Assembly: GCA_002197545.1 (NCBI GenBank)
Contig: NFUO01000094.1
Span: forward strand, 1 to 64,000
Reading direction: 5' to 3'
Origin: Acidobacteria subdivision 2 bacterium RH1 MAG20
GTDB taxonomy: Bacteria > Acidobacteriota > Terriglobia > Terriglobales > Acidobacteriaceae
DNA: 64,000 bases
The notes below the pieces were generated by a model, which did no database searches, was not told the DNA's origin, and saw only the letters and a list, made by a program, of their open reading frames with translations. Every line of letters begins with the position of its first letter. The first letter of the stretch is position 1. Positions 17,773 to 27,989 of this stretch are shown piece by piece. Position numbers and translations under genes: made by a program.

Positions 17773-17837
17773 TTGTCATCCTGAGCAAAGGCGTAGCCGA
17801 GTCGAAGGACCTGTGGTTGCGGATGCCTGTTCTTCCC
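17773..17837. repeat. Dispersed intergenic repeat, GTCATCCTGAGC family, copy 2
   Basis: TTGTCATCCTGAGC, GTCGAAGGACCTGTGGTTGC and GCCTGTTCTTCC occur in the same order as in the copy at 11258-11340, with a shorter middle part. Confidence 0.65.
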
Positions 17838-18245
17838 CCTCAACCAGCAAAAGCCCCTATGTCCCATCCTTCGTGGCGCTTGGCGAAGGGTGAGAAGTCT
17901 ACCACCCCAAAAACACCAGCAAAATCACTTGTCAAGTCCCAATGCCGCCTAACCCAAACAAAAAAAACCAATTAGCGATTGCCATTTAGTTCCGCTCCAT
18001 CCGCTACACTATAAATAGTGGAGAAAGAAACAAAGGCCCAGCGGCGACGTTGGGCCTAACTCCTTTAGAAAGAAGACTTTGAAAATAAGTTACCTGGAAT
18101 GAAGACTTTACGACAAAAGTACCAGGGGGAGGTACATTGAAAGGAGCAACTTTGACGGCCTGACCATTACGAATCAACAAAGAAAGCACGAATTCAATCC
18201 GCGTTGATCCGCGATCGAAATCAGACTGTAAGGGAGAAGAAAAGA
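17838..18245. other. Non-coding stretch upstream (18-kb side) of tRNA-Arg, with hairpins
   Basis: No supported gene. The hairpin CACTAT-AA-ATAGTG lies at 18007-18020, followed after a purine-rich GAGAAAGAAACAA by AGGCCCA/TGGGCCT at 18034-18040 and 18051-18057. A 61-codon minus-strand frame (18004-18189) overlaps these hairpins and is not convincing as a gene. The mixed hairpin and purine-tract layout looks like a mobile or regulatory intergenic element rather than random spacer. Confidence 0.4.
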
Positions 18246-18322
18246 TGGTGCACCCGAGAAGATTCGAACTTCTGACCTACAGCTTCGGAGGCTGCCGCTC
18301 TATCCAGCTGAGCTACGGGTGC
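18246..18322 (-). tRNA. tRNA-Arg (anticodon CCG)
   Basis: A complete cloverleaf on the minus strand, 77 bases with encoded CCA. The acceptor stem is GCACCCG/CGGGTGC, the D arm GCTCAGCTGGATAGAGC, the anticodon loop CTCCGAA (anticodon CCG, plus-strand bases 18286-18288), and the T arm AGAAG-TTCGAAT-CTTCT. It reads CGG arginine codons. Confidence 0.97.
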
Positions 18323-18432
18323 CCACCACTAGCCTAGCATGATCGCTGCGCCAGTTGACAGTCTCAACGCCACAGTTCAGCATCGTACAACCGTCCGGAG
18401 AATCCATAAGATCCGGGAAAGAGAGAGCATCT

Positions 18433-18960
18433 ATGTTCATCCGTTCCATCGCCTCCCTGGCTTGTACTGTCGTCCTCGCCACCGCCAGCCTCGCTCAGGC
18501 GCCGCTTGCCAGCCCGCCCGCCACGGCGGATGTCACCCTCAACGGCAAAGCGGTCACCATCCACTACAACTCGCCCCGCCTCAAAGGCCGCGCCATCGGT
18601 TCCGAGCTTGCCCCCTACGGCAAGGTCTGGCGCACCGGAGCCAACCCCGCCACTACCCTCATTACCAAGGCCAATCTGAAGATCGGCACGCTTAGCGTTC
18701 CCGCCGGAACCTACACCATCTACACCCTGCCCAATGCGAACCAGTGGCTGCTCATCGTCAATAAGCAGACCGGCCAGTGGGGCACCGTCTACAACCAGGA
18801 CCAGGACCAGGACCTCGGCCGCACGCCCATGACCAGCAAGCCCGTCTCTGCGTCGCAGGAGGACATGTCCCTGAGCTTTGAAAAGACCAAAGGAAACAGC
18901 ACCGAGCTCCACGTCAAATGGGGCAAGACCGATGAATACGTTGATGTAACCGCTGAGTGA
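18433..18960 (+). CDS. DUF2911 domain-containing exported protein
   Basis: A 175-residue secreted protein with a signal peptide (residues 1-22, ending SLAQA) and one DUF2911 domain. The family hallmarks are VTIHYNSPRLKGRAIG, LAPYGKVWRTGANPATT, SVPAGTYTIYTLPN, and WGTVYNQDQDQDLGR. The domain is common in Acidobacteria and Bacteroidota and is of unknown function. The start is the ATG at 18433, which gives a regular signal peptide; a GTG-type extension upstream has no support. The gene is convergent with the gcv operon, with only two bases between the stops. Confidence 0.9.
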   Translation: MFIRSIASLACTVVLATASLAQAPLASPPATADVTLNGKAVTIHYNSPRLKGRAIGSELAPYGKVWRTGANPATTLITKANLKIGTLSVPAGTYTIYTLPNANQWLLIVNKQTGQWGTVYNQDQDQDLGRTPMTSKPVSASQEDMSLSFEKTKGNSTELHVKWGKTDEYVDVTAE

Positions 18961-18962
18961 TC

Positions 18963-19235
18963 TTATTCAGCTTTAGCGGCTTCTTTTTCAAGCCGCAGCT
19001 TCTCCATCACCGAAGCCACCAGTTCCTTGGCTCCATGGATGTTAGCCAGAATAGCCTGCAGATCGAGCGCCGGAACCGAAGGGTTCCGCGCGCTCGAGCA
19101 GTAGACCCCATGCTGCCCCACCAGAATCAACGCATCGGTCAAAGCGTCCAGCGTCACGGCCAGCCGCCCTCGCGCCTCGCCCATCATGAACTCGTATTTT
19201 TCAAGCTCCTGCCGGCGATCGTAGAAGACAGACAT
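18963..19235 (-). CDS. Hypothetical protein, 90 residues, last gene of the gcv operon
   Basis: A small, soluble, mostly helical protein (MSVFYDRRQELEKYEFMMGE...) without signal peptide or metal motif; the C-terminal half is Glu/Lys/Ala-rich and could form a coiled coil. Its start codon directly abuts the gcvPB stop, so it is almost certainly co-transcribed and translationally coupled. I do not recognise the family. One internal Cys (YCSSARNPS). Link to glycine cleavage is by position only. Confidence 0.7.
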   Translation of the reverse strand: MSVFYDRRQELEKYEFMMGEARGRLAVTLDALTDALILVGQHGVYCSSARNPSVPALDLQAILANIHGAKELVASVMEKLRLEKEAAKAE

Positions 19236-20783
19236 CTACCACTCCTTCGCGGCAGAGTCAGCCACTAAAGGGACCGACGCAACCGGAGCCTTCCAGCGAA
19301 GCACCGGCTTCCGCGCCGCCGTCGTCTCATCCAGTCGCTGCACCCGCGTTGTATGCGGAGCCGTCTGCACCAGCTCGGGATTCTCCTCTGCCTCGCGAGC
19401 GATCTGTTTCAGCGCATCGATCAGCAGGTCAAGCTCCTCGCGGGACTCGCTCTCGGTCGGCTCGATCATCATCGCTCCCGCGACGATCATGGGGAACGAA
19501 ACCGTGTAAGCGTGAAAGCCGTAGTCGATGAGCCGCTTGCCCATGTCGCCGGTCTTCACGCCATTGCGGGCCTGCAACCGGTCGCTGAAGACGACCTCAT
19601 GCAGCGTCCGAGTCTTGTAGGGCAGCTCGAAGGTGTCCTCGAGCTTCGCCCGGATGTAGTTGGCATTCAGCACGGCATCCTCGGTCGTCTGGCGCAAGCC
19701 GTCCGGCCCATTCGCCAGGATGTAAGCCAGCGCCCGCACGAACATGCCGAAGTTGCCATAGAACATCCGCACCCGTCCGACCGTCTGCGGACGGTCATAT
19801 TCCAGCCCCAACGCTCCATCCGCACGTGTAACCACAACCGGCGTCGGCAGGAACGGCTCCAATATTTTCTTGCAAGCGACGGGGCCAGAGCCGGGGCCAC
19901 CGCCACCATGCGGCGTAGAAAAAGTTTTGTGCAGGTTCAGATGCATGACATCTACGCCGAAGTCGCCGGGCCGCGTCTTGCCCACGAGCGCGTTCATGTT
20001 CGCGCCATCCATATAGAGCAGCGCGCCCTTCGCATGAAGAATGTCGGCGATCTTATGGATCTCGCTCTCAAAGACACCAATCGTCGAAGGATTCGTCAGC
20101 ATCAACGCCGCAGTATCCTCATCGACCATCCGCTCCAACTCGGCGATATCCACCATTCCCTGAGCGTTCGACTTCAGGTTGGCAACCTCATATCCGCAGA
20201 CCGCAGCAGTTGCAGGATTCGTGCCATGCGCCGAGTCCGGAATCAGGATCTTCTTCCGCGGATTACCCTTGCTCTCGTGATACGCCCGCACCAGCAGGAT
20301 GCCGGTAAACTCGCCATGCGCTCCCGCCGCAGGCTGCAGCGTAATCGCGTCCATGCCGGTAATTTCGACGAGACAGTCCTGCAACAGCTTCATGATGCCC
20401 AGACAGCCCTGCGACAACGACTCCGGCTGATAAGGATGCGCCTCGGCGATTCCTTCCAGCCGAGCTACCGCCTCATTCACGCGGGGGTTGTACTTCATCG
20501 TGCAGCTACCGAGCGGATACATTCCCAGATCGATCGCGTAGTTCCACGTCGAGAGCCGCGTGAAGTGGCGGATGATCTCAATCTCGCTCAGCTCCGGCAT
20601 GACGCCGAGATCGGTACGCGCCGCCGCACCTAGCAGAGAAGCGGCATCCACCGCCGGCACGTCCAACTCTGCCAGCCGATAGGCCTTCTTGCCGGAAGAA
20701 GACTTCTCGAAGATCAGGTCTTCGTTCTGGTTGACGTGCGTCGTCGCCTTCTTGGGCGTGCCTGTAAACTTCTCATCTGCCAT
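19236..20783 (-). CDS. gcvPB: Glycine dehydrogenase (decarboxylating) subunit 2
   Basis: PLP-carrying subunit of the split P-protein of the glycine cleavage system; with GcvPA it decarboxylates glycine and transfers the aminomethyl group to lipoylated GcvH. The PLP lysine lies in LNLHKTFSTPHGGGGPGSGP, next to the usual Gly-rich loop, and the active-site region also shows SAHGTNPA and YMDGANMNALVG. The length of 515 fits subunit 2. The C-terminal 25 residues (AARKPVLRW...) are less conserved. Upstream overlap-free spacing to the 114-residue ORF is only two bases. Confidence 0.95.
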   Translation of the reverse strand: MADEKFTGTPKKATTHVNQNEDLIFEKSSSGKKAYRLAELDVPAVDAASLLGAAARTDLGVMPELSEIEIIRHFTRLSTWNYAIDLGMYPLGSCTMKYNPRVNEAVARLEGIAEAHPYQPESLSQGCLGIMKLLQDCLVEITGMDAITLQPAAGAHGEFTGILLVRAYHESKGNPRKKILIPDSAHGTNPATAAVCGYEVANLKSNAQGMVDIAELERMVDEDTAALMLTNPSTIGVFESEIHKIADILHAKGALLYMDGANMNALVGKTRPGDFGVDVMHLNLHKTFSTPHGGGGPGSGPVACKKILEPFLPTPVVVTRADGALGLEYDRPQTVGRVRMFYGNFGMFVRALAYILANGPDGLRQTTEDAVLNANYIRAKLEDTFELPYKTRTLHEVVFSDRLQARNGVKTGDMGKRLIDYGFHAYTVSFPMIVAGAMMIEPTESESREELDLLIDALKQIAREAEENPELVQTAPHTTRVQRLDETTAARKPVLRWKAPVASVPLVADSAAKEW

Positions 20784-20785
20784 CG

Positions 20786-21130
20786 CTAAAACTCCTGCGC
20801 ATCACTTGCGCTGCCGGTCTCGGAATAGCTGCCGGACTCTGGGCCATCCACATCTTCTTCGCGCAACGAAAGACCGAAGACCGTGCCATTTTCAAACTCA
20901 ATCGTCAGTGCATCGCCCTCTTCGAGCGATGCGGCTACAACTTTTTCACCGATCTGTGCGCACAGCGCATTGCGGTACTCCGGCTCACCATAGGCGACGG
21001 AGAAATCGGGGAAGAGCACATGAGGCCATGCGAACAGCGTAAACATAGGAGCGGCAAAGCGGAGTTGCAGATAGTCCTGCACAAACTCCACCGCCACAAG
21101 CTCCTCACCGATGATCGCGCTCACATCCAT
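20786..21130 (-). CDS. Hypothetical protein, 114 residues, inside the gcv operon
   Basis: A soluble alpha/beta protein with MDVSAIIGEELVAVEFVQDYLQLRF at the start, WPHVLFPDFSVAYGEPEYRNALCAQIGEKV in the middle and TIEFENGTVFGLSL near the end; the C terminus is acidic and Ser-rich. The pattern resembles small hypothetical proteins found scattered in bacteria, with no assigned role. Its ATG overlaps the end of the preceding membrane-protein gene by ten bases, which suggests coupled translation. Position between gcvPA and gcvPB is the only functional clue. Confidence 0.65.
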   Translation of the reverse strand: MDVSAIIGEELVAVEFVQDYLQLRFAAPMFTLFAWPHVLFPDFSVAYGEPEYRNALCAQIGEKVVAASLEEGDALTIEFENGTVFGLSLREEDVDGPESGSYSETGSASDAQEF

Positions 21131-21408
21131 CGGTAAGCCTTTACCGTCTTTTCGTTCAACTTTGAAATTAAGCTTCCTATCAACAAACCAATCACGCCAT
21201 AAATCAAAGCATTGCCAACTAGCTCAATACTGCCAATTAGCAAGCCCAGTGTCCAAGGACTTCCTCCTTGATAACCAAACCCAAGGATGCTCGTTGGCCA
21301 TAAAGTCAAAAGAACAAAAGTGGAGTCTGTGTGCGTTGCAATGAGAATAGGGATCACTAGAATGCCAATTGCGGCACCGATAGCGAATCCTATTCCCGGC
21401 ACTCTCAT
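21121..21408 (-). CDS. Small AT-rich membrane protein inserted in the gcv operon
   Basis: A 95-residue protein with three hydrophobic segments (GFAIGAAIGILVIPILIA; FVLLTLWPTSILGFGYQGG; NALIYGVIGLLIGSLIS) and a basic C terminus. The chosen ATG at 21408 shares its A with the TAA stop of gcvPA (TAATG), so translation is probably coupled. The base composition is clearly lower in GC than the neighbours: about 39% in bases 21121-21240 by hand count. That suggests recent acquisition. Family not recognised. Confidence 0.65.
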   Translation of the reverse strand: MRVPGIGFAIGAAIGILVIPILIATHTDSTFVLLTLWPTSILGFGYQGGSPWTLGLLIGSIELVGNALIYGVIGLLIGSLISKLNEKTVKAYRWM

Positions 21409-22739
21409 TACAGCTTCTCCAAAGCTATTGCCGCAGCGTTGATCTGTTTGCGCGTTGTCAGCTCGGTCGCACACCATAGCGAGGTATTTGGCCCAAGCTC
21501 GGGATACCACTTCTGTAACGGCAGCCCGCCGATGATCTTGTCGCCCAGCAGCGCAGCGTTGGTAGCTTCGGCACTCTTCGGCAAATCCAGCACGAACTCA
21601 TGGAAGCGCGGTGCGCCCTCGAACAATACCTTTGCGCCAGTGCCTAATGCCGTCTGGGCATAGTGCGCCTTGGCGAGGTTTTGCTCTGCCAACTCCTTCA
21701 TCCCCTGCTTGCCATAAACAGTCAGAAAGATCGTCGTCATCAGCGCTACCAGCGCCTGATTGGTGCAGATGTTGGAGGTGGCCTTCTCGCGCCGAATGTG
21801 CTGCTCACGAGTAGAGAGCGTCAGCACAAATCCGCGCTTGCCGTTCACGTCTTTCGTCTCGCCGATCAGGCGTCCCGGCATCTGGCGCAAGAACTTTTCC
21901 TTGCAGGCGATTACGCCGCAATATGGGCCGCCATATCCCACGGCAACGCCAAGCGACTGCGCCTCCAGCGACACAATATCGGCCTCCGACGGTGGCTTCA
22001 CGATCCCCAGCGACAGTGCCTCCGCAATGGACACAATCAGCAGCGCGCCCTTCTTGTGCGCGATCTCGGCAATTGCAGTTACATCTTCAATCGTGCCGAA
22101 GAAGTTCGGCGACTGGATCAGCACACAGGCTGTATCGGTTGTAATTGCAGCATCAAGCGTCGAGAGATCGACCCGGCCATTCGCTGTATAACCAACTTCC
22201 GTGACCGGAATCTCCTGATGCTGCGCATAGGTTGCCAGCACCTCGCGATACTCCGGATGCACCGTCCGCGCGACCACCGCGCCATCGCGCCCGGTAACAC
22301 GCACGGCCATCATTACGGCTTCGGCTGCGCCAGTCGATCCGTCGTACATCGACGCGTTGGCGATCTCCATGCCGGTCAGTTCGCAGATCATGGTCTGGAA
22401 CTCGAACATGGCCTGGAGCGTACCCTGCGCGATCTCGGGCTGATAGGGCGTGTAGCTGGTTAGAAATTCGCCGCGCTGCACCAGCGAGTCGATAATGACT
22501 GGCCGGTAGTGACGGTACACGCCAGCACCAAGAAAGCTTGAATAGCCCACGGCGTTGTTCTCCGCGAAGGCACGAAAGCGATCCAGAATCTCCGACTCGC
22601 CATGCTGTCGGGGAACGGCAAGATCACGCTTCAGTTGATATTCGGCAGGAATGCTGGAGAAGAGATCGTCAATGGAGGTAACACCAATCTCGGCGAGCAT
22701 CTCCTCGCGGTCCGCAGGGGACTTTGGCAAATAGCGCAT
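21408..22739 (-). CDS. gcvPA: Glycine dehydrogenase (decarboxylating) subunit 1
   Basis: Subunit 1 of the split glycine decarboxylase. Visible motifs are [15 protein letters not shown] at the N terminus, [41 protein letters not shown] (shown in the sequence as separate blocks around residues 70-110), and [14 protein letters not shown]. These are the classic GcvPA signatures. The length of 443 is normal. It begins only three bases after the gcvH stop, in an operon gcvT-gcvH-gcvPA. Four of its five downstream neighbours, two of them unknown, are packed with overlaps of a few bases. Confidence 0.95.
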   Translation of the reverse strand: MRYLPKSPADREEMLAEIGVTSIDDLFSSIPAEYQLKRDLAVPRQHGESEILDRFRAFAENNAVGYSSFLGAGVYRHYRPVIIDSLVQRGEFLTSYTPYQPEIAQGTLQAMFEFQTMICELTGMEIANASMYDGSTGAAEAVMMAVRVTGRDGAVVARTVHPEYREVLATYAQHQEIPVTEVGYTANGRVDLSTLDAAITTDTACVLIQSPNFFGTIEDVTAIAEIAHKKGALLIVSIAEALSLGIVKPPSEADIVSLEAQSLGVAVGYGGPYCGVIACKEKFLRQMPGRLIGETKDVNGKRGFVLTLSTREQHIRREKATSNICTNQALVALMTTIFLTVYGKQGMKELAEQNLAKAHYAQTALGTGAKVLFEGAPRFHEFVLDLPKSAEATNAALLGDKIIGGLPLQKWYPELGPNTSLWCATELTTRKQINAAAIALEKL

Positions 22740-22742
22740 CGT

Positions 22743-23132
22743 TTAGTGTCCGGTCTCTTCGCTGATGAATTTTTCGTAGTCCGCGGCAGAAAGCAGCCCG
22801 TCGGGCTGTGCACTGCCGGTCAGATCGAGCTTCAGCATCCACGTCTTGTTCGCGTCGGCATTGATCTTCTCTGGAGCGCCTGCCAGCTCCTCATTCACCG
22901 CAGTCACCGTGCCCGAGGCTGGCGCATACAGGTCCGAGACTGCCTTCACCGATTCCACCGAACCGAAGATTTTGCCCGCCTCGACCTTGTCGCCCACCTT
23001 GGGCAGATCGACGAAGACGATGTCGCCAAGCGAGTTCTGGGCGTAATCCGTTATGCCGACGGTGCCGCTGGTGCCGTCAACCTCAATCCACTCGTGTTCC
23101 TTGGTATAGCGATAATTCGCAGGGTATGCCAT
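22743..23132 (-). CDS. gcvH: Glycine cleavage system H protein
   Basis: Lipoyl carrier shuttling the aminomethyl intermediate among the P, T and L proteins. The lipoylation lysine is in FGSVESVKAVSDLYAP, in exact GcvH context, after GITDYAQNSLGDIVFVDLP. The length (129 residues) is standard. GGAGAG lies about nine bases ahead of the ATG. The L protein (lpd) is not in this window and is presumably shared with the 2-oxoacid dehydrogenases. Confidence 0.96.
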   Translation of the reverse strand: MAYPANYRYTKEHEWIEVDGTSGTVGITDYAQNSLGDIVFVDLPKVGDKVEAGKIFGSVESVKAVSDLYAPASGTVTAVNEELAGAPEKINADANKTWMLKLDLTGSAQPDGLLSAADYEKFISEETGH

Positions 23133-23170
23133 TGGTTCGATCTCTCCAGCTTCGATTTTAGATGGTGCGG

Positions 23171-24328
<1,158 letters not shown>

Positions 24329-24384
24329 CGTAGTTTGCTGTCATCGCCGGGTCAACGAGCGAGGATTGCGGGAATCTGGCATCT

Positions 24385-25082
24385 ATGGCATCCTTCATTG
24401 ACCCATCATTGTCTGGAGGCCCGTTGCCATCTCTTCGTGCTCTATTTGTACTTTTCGCTTTTATCCTGCCTTTTACTCCATCCGTCCAAGCCCAGAGCAG
24501 CCCGGAACCAATCCCAGGCGTTCACATCCCCAATGGCAGTGTTCCCTGGGCTCTCGACGTCTATGATGGCAAGCGGCAACTCGTGCCAATTCACCACACG
24601 GCCATCGAGGTCAACAATCACAAAGGCGCAAACGTCGCCGGTTCGCTTGCTGGAAGCTTTTTTATAAGCCGAAGATGACGACCGAGGTAAATGGCGCGCA
24701 CGCCAGGCTTGCTTTACATACAGATAAGCCTGTCTTCTATGTGCATGTGATGGATGATCCCGAGGGCGGTTCCTCTGGCGCATTCACCCATTGGGCCATT
24801 GTTCGCGCAATAGTCAAAAAGGATCGGCGTATTCTTGCCCAGGTCAACTTTACGCAGCTCACCGGTAATGTAAAGCGCAGCGATTCCCAGATAGATGCCA
24901 CAGTCGAAACCCTCCCCGATGGATGGTTGAAAATTACACCCGTGAATCCACTGACTCCGGGAGAATATGCCCTCCAGCCTGTGACGAAAGTGGCGAATAC
25001 CTTCTCCACTGTTATCTTCGATTTCACTATCGACCCCAAGGCTGCCAATGGCACAGATGCGCTGTCCGCGCCCGTGTCATAA
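24385..25082 (+). pseudogene. Exported protein of unknown function, split by a frameshift in a T6 run
   Basis: Two overlapping frames form one plausible protein. Frame A (24385-24678) encodes a signal peptide (about residues 15-36, ending SVQAQ) and the first third; frame B (24675-25082) has no convincing start of its own. They join at the T6 run 24658-24663. With one more T the reading would be GSFFYKPKMTTEVNGAHARL, a smooth continuation. The intact product would have about 232 residues, a secreted beta-rich protein ending GEYALQPVTKVANTFSTVIF. Either a real frameshift, polymerase slippage or a sequencing error explains it. Function not recognised. Confidence 0.6.
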
Positions 25083-25101
25083 GATTCAATTCGACACGCT
25101 G

Positions 25102-26703
25102 CTATACCACGACCGACTCGCGGTACTCCCCAAACACCGTGCGTAACACATTCGCAATCTCGCCAACGGTAGCGTAACTTTCTACCGCGTTCAAAATCTG
25201 CGGCATTAAATTGCTGCCGACCCGCGCCGCATCCTCTACCCGTCGCAGCGCGGTCGCATGAACCTCCGCGTCCCGCCGCAGTCGAAGCGCTCGCAGTCGT
25301 TCCACCTGCCGCGCCTCCAGAGTCTCGTCCATTGTTTGAATCGATACCGTTGCTTCCGGCTCGGAGGCAAACTCATTGACCCCCACAACAATTGCCTCTT
25401 TGGCATCGACCGCCCGCTGGTAAGCGTAGGCCGCAGTCTGGATCTCCCGTTGCACATAGCCTTGCTCGATCGCTCGCAGCATTCCATATTTGCCTGTACC
25501 GTCAAATCCGGCAATCGTTGCCATGTACTCCTTCGCGCACTGTTCGATCTTGTTGGTTAACGATTCCACGTAATACGACCCGGCCAGCGGATCGACCGTC
25601 TGCGCTACTCCGCTCTCATGTGCCAATATCTGCTGCGTTCGCAGCGCAATTCGCGCAGCCTGCTCTGTAGGCAGGGCCAGCGCCTCGTCAAATCCGTTGG
25701 TATGCAGCGACTGCGTGCCTCCCAGCACGGCAGCCAGCGCCTGCAGGGTAGTGCGCACGATGTTGTTCTCCGGTTGCTGTACCGTCAGCGTCGATCCCGC
25801 AGTCTGGGTGTGGAACCGCAGCATCCAACTGCGTGGATTCCTGGCACCAAAATGTTCCCGCATGAGGTGCGCCCACATCCGCCGCGCTGCGCGAAACTTC
25901 GCCACCTCTTCCAGCAGGTTGTTGTGCGCGTTGAAGAAAAAACTCAGCCGCGGCGCAAACGCGTCTACATCCAGTCCGGAGTCAATCGCTGCTTGTACAT
26001 ACGTCATGCCATCGGCTAGCGTAAATGCGACCTCCTGCACCGCGGTACAGCCTGCCTCGCGCATATGATAGCCAGAGATTGAGATTGTATTCCACTCCGG
26101 AACCTCAACTGCCGCCCACGCAAAGATATCTGTCACCAGCCGCATCGCATGGGTCACCGGGTAGATATATGTGCCGCGTGCGATGTACTCCTTCAGAATG
26201 TCGTTCTGAATGGTTCCGCTCAGGTTCTTCACCTCCGCGCCAGTCCGTTTTGCCACCGCAATATAAAGCGCCAGCAGAATCGAGGCCGTGGCGTTGATCG
26301 TCATTGAAGTCGAAATCGTATTCAGGGCGATTCCATCGAAGAGCCGCTGCATATCTTCGATCGAATCGATTGCCACCCCTACCCTGCCGACCTCGCCCAG
26401 CGCCAGCGGAGAGTCGGAGTCATATCCAATCTGCGTCGGCAGATCGAAGGCCACGGATAGCCCTTTCGTTCCATTCTCCAGTAGGAATTTGTATCGCCGG
26501 TTCGACTCCTCGGCATCGCCCATACCGGCGTACTGCCGCATCGTCCACAGCCTGCCGCGATACATCGTCGGCTGAATTCCGCGCGTATACGGAAACGCTC
26601 CCGGCTCGCCCAACTCGGTGGCAGCGTCAAAGCCTTCAAGGTGCTCGGCCCCGTAGACAAGCTCGACAGGAATTCCAGAACTCGTTTTAGGTGATTCCGA
26701 CAT
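25102..26703 (-). CDS. Methylmalonyl-CoA mutase family protein, catalytic large subunit
   Basis: Adenosylcobalamin-dependent carbon-skeleton mutase of 533 residues. The substrate-binding TIM barrel is recognisable from [23 protein letters not shown] and continues through [29 protein letters not shown] and the [22 protein letters not shown] segment (seen in short blocks). The protein ends right after the barrel; no C-terminal B12-binding domain with DxHxxG is present, so a separate small subunit encoded elsewhere is expected. It is the type called mutase N-terminal domain/large subunit. No epimerase, MeaB chaperone or small-subunit gene is adjacent. Confidence 0.93.
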   Translation of the reverse strand: MSESPKTSSGIPVELVYGAEHLEGFDAATELGEPGAFPYTRGIQPTMYRGRLWTMRQYAGMGDAEESNRRYKFLLENGTKGLSVAFDLPTQIGYDSDSPLALGEVGRVGVAIDSIEDMQRLFDGIALNTISTSMTINATASILLALYIAVAKRTGAEVKNLSGTIQNDILKEYIARGTYIYPVTHAMRLVTDIFAWAAVEVPEWNTISISGYHMREAGCTAVQEVAFTLADGMTYVQAAIDSGLDVDAFAPRLSFFFNAHNNLLEEVAKFRAARRMWAHLMREHFGARNPRSWMLRFHTQTAGSTLTVQQPENNIVRTTLQALAAVLGGTQSLHTNGFDEALALPTEQAARIALRTQQILAHESGVAQTVDPLAGSYYVESLTNKIEQCAKEYMATIAGFDGTGKYGMLRAIEQGYVQREIQTAAYAYQRAVDAKEAIVVGVNEFASEPEATVSIQTMDETLEARQVERLRALRLRRDAEVHATALRRVEDAARVGSNLMPQILNAVESYATVGEIANVLRTVFGEYRESVVV

Positions 26704-26734
26704 GACGCTGTAGTGTACTCGCTGGACCTGTAGA

Positions 26735-27253
26735 TTACCTTCGGCGACTCCGCCGGCCTGCCTTCACGAAGCTGCTTACCAGAAAATATCCGAACACAAC
26801 CGCCATCACCAGACAGATCAGAAAGCGGAGGTGCGCATCATGGTTTGTGGCCGTTTCATGCAGGTTTCCATGCAGCTTCCATGCCCACCCCGCGCCAAAG
26901 AAGGCAAAAAGACCAAAGAACACTCCCGCTAACTCAAGCCCGAGAACGCCCGAGAGCTTTACAAACGGCCTCCATGCTGCTTCTCCAAAGCGCTTGCTGC
27001 CGCGCACCAGTCCCTGTCCGGTCTGCCGCGCCTGAGTTGCCGTCCGCGCAGCCTGATGTGCCACGCTCGCGCTCGAAGGCTGAACCACACGCTCCGCCCT
27101 GGGCGCCGCTTGATGGGGCACAGTGTTCTGAGCGGGTTTTGATTTCGCGGCAGAAGGATTCGGCGCCGTGGCGGCGTCGACTGCTGTCACCAGCGTCTTC
27201 GCGGCAGCACGGGCCCCAATTCCAAGCGCACGACCGAACCGAACAGAATCCAT
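26735..27253 (-). CDS. Hypothetical membrane protein, 172 residues
   Basis: The N-terminal half is Ala/Pro/Gln/Arg-rich and low-complexity (about residues 1-90), probably cytoplasmic and disordered. It is followed by two hydrophobic segments, [20 protein letters not shown] and [20 protein letters not shown], and a basic RRSRRR end. No signal peptide and no recognised domain. It sits 31 bases upstream of the mutase start on the same strand, so it may be co-transcribed. Confidence 0.65.
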   Translation of the reverse strand: MDSVRFGRALGIGARAAAKTLVTAVDAATAPNPSAAKSKPAQNTVPHQAAPRAERVVQPSSASVAHQAARTATQARQTGQGLVRGSKRFGEAAWRPFVKLSGVLGLELAGVFFGLFAFFGAGWAWKLHGNLHETATNHDAHLRFLICLVMAVVFGYFLVSSFVKAGRRSRRR

Positions 27254-27371
27254 ACTCCAAAGTGTAGCGTTTCGGGCACTCCCATGAAAACAACTCTCTG
27301 GAATATCCTTCTTCCCTCATTACTGCATCCAAAGATTTGAGAGCAGGAGCCAGATAAGGGGACAAATCACG

Positions 27372-27515
27372 ATGAAGAACTTTCTTTGGCTGGCAGGAGG
27401 TCTCTGTGCCGCTGCAGCGGGTTTTCTGGTCTGGGGCCCTAAGCGCATCAAGCCTGTGCAGGAGCTTGCAGAGCGGCTGGAGATGGCGTGGGGCGACCAC
27501 CACACTGTCGTCTAA
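27372..27515 (+). CDS. Small membrane-anchored hypothetical protein (47 residues)
   Basis: A short ORF starting MKNFLWLAGGLCAAAAGFLVWG, one clear transmembrane or signal-anchor segment, followed by an amphipathic KPVQELAERLEMAW stretch. AAGGGG lies about ten bases ahead of the ATG. The hydrophobic segment, the starting Met-Lys and clean codon use argue that it is real although very short. Function unknown. Confidence 0.5.
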   Translation: MKNFLWLAGGLCAAAAGFLVWGPKRIKPVQELAERLEMAWGDHHTVV

Positions 27516-27671
27516 TGAAAGCAAACAGGCTCTTTTCAATGTAATTGCAGCGCGTATCGACGGGGGAGTATTCTGTAGAAAGTACCCGCAATGCCGTTCC
27601 CGCCGATCGCGCAAGGCCGGGAATACCCGATGCGCGGTTGATTGCATACAAAGGGCAGTCCGGAGGTGGCA

Positions 27672-27968
27672 TTGAACCAGAAGGTCAAAAACCTGATCCA
27701 AAAACTTGGCGAAGCGATCCACGAGTCCGTCTCGGAGTCTGAGGACATCGCTGGCGTCGTCAAAAACATCCGCGAACAAGGTTTTGATGTTCTCCTCATG
27801 CTTGAGGCCACGATAGGTCTCAATGAGGTCGAGGCAGAAGCCACCGAATCAGACGAAACATTGGAAGCGGTTGATGAAAACGCAGAAGGCCCATTCACTC
27901 AGAATGACCTGACTTTTTTGAGATCCCTGCGCATCAGCCTTTTGGAAGAGAGCGCGGCGGAAGAATAA
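27672..27968 (+). CDS. Small acidic hypothetical protein (98 residues)
   Basis: The protein MNQKVKNLIQKLGEAIHESV... is soluble, helical and acidic (many Glu in the middle and at the end). The TTG at 27672 is chosen as start because GGAGG (27662-27666) precedes it at five bases; the frame is open further upstream. The segments DIAGVVKNIREQGFDVLLMLEATIGL and DLTFLRSLRISLLEE look like two packed helices. No domain is recognised. A hairpin follows the stop. Confidence 0.6.
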   Translation: MNQKVKNLIQKLGEAIHESVSESEDIAGVVKNIREQGFDVLLMLEATIGLNEVEAEATESDETLEAVDENAEGPFTQNDLTFLRSLRISLLEESAAEE

Positions 27969-27989
27969 GGCACAACCTGCTGCTATCCG

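Noticed and set aside
18004..18189. 61-codon minus-strand frame
   Set aside because: It runs through two hairpins and lacks a ribosome-binding site; better explained as non-coding element.
24329..24384. Glycine riboswitch in front of gcvT
   Set aside because: The gap is only 56 bases to the divergent gene, and no paired glycine aptamer motifs are readable on the minus strand.
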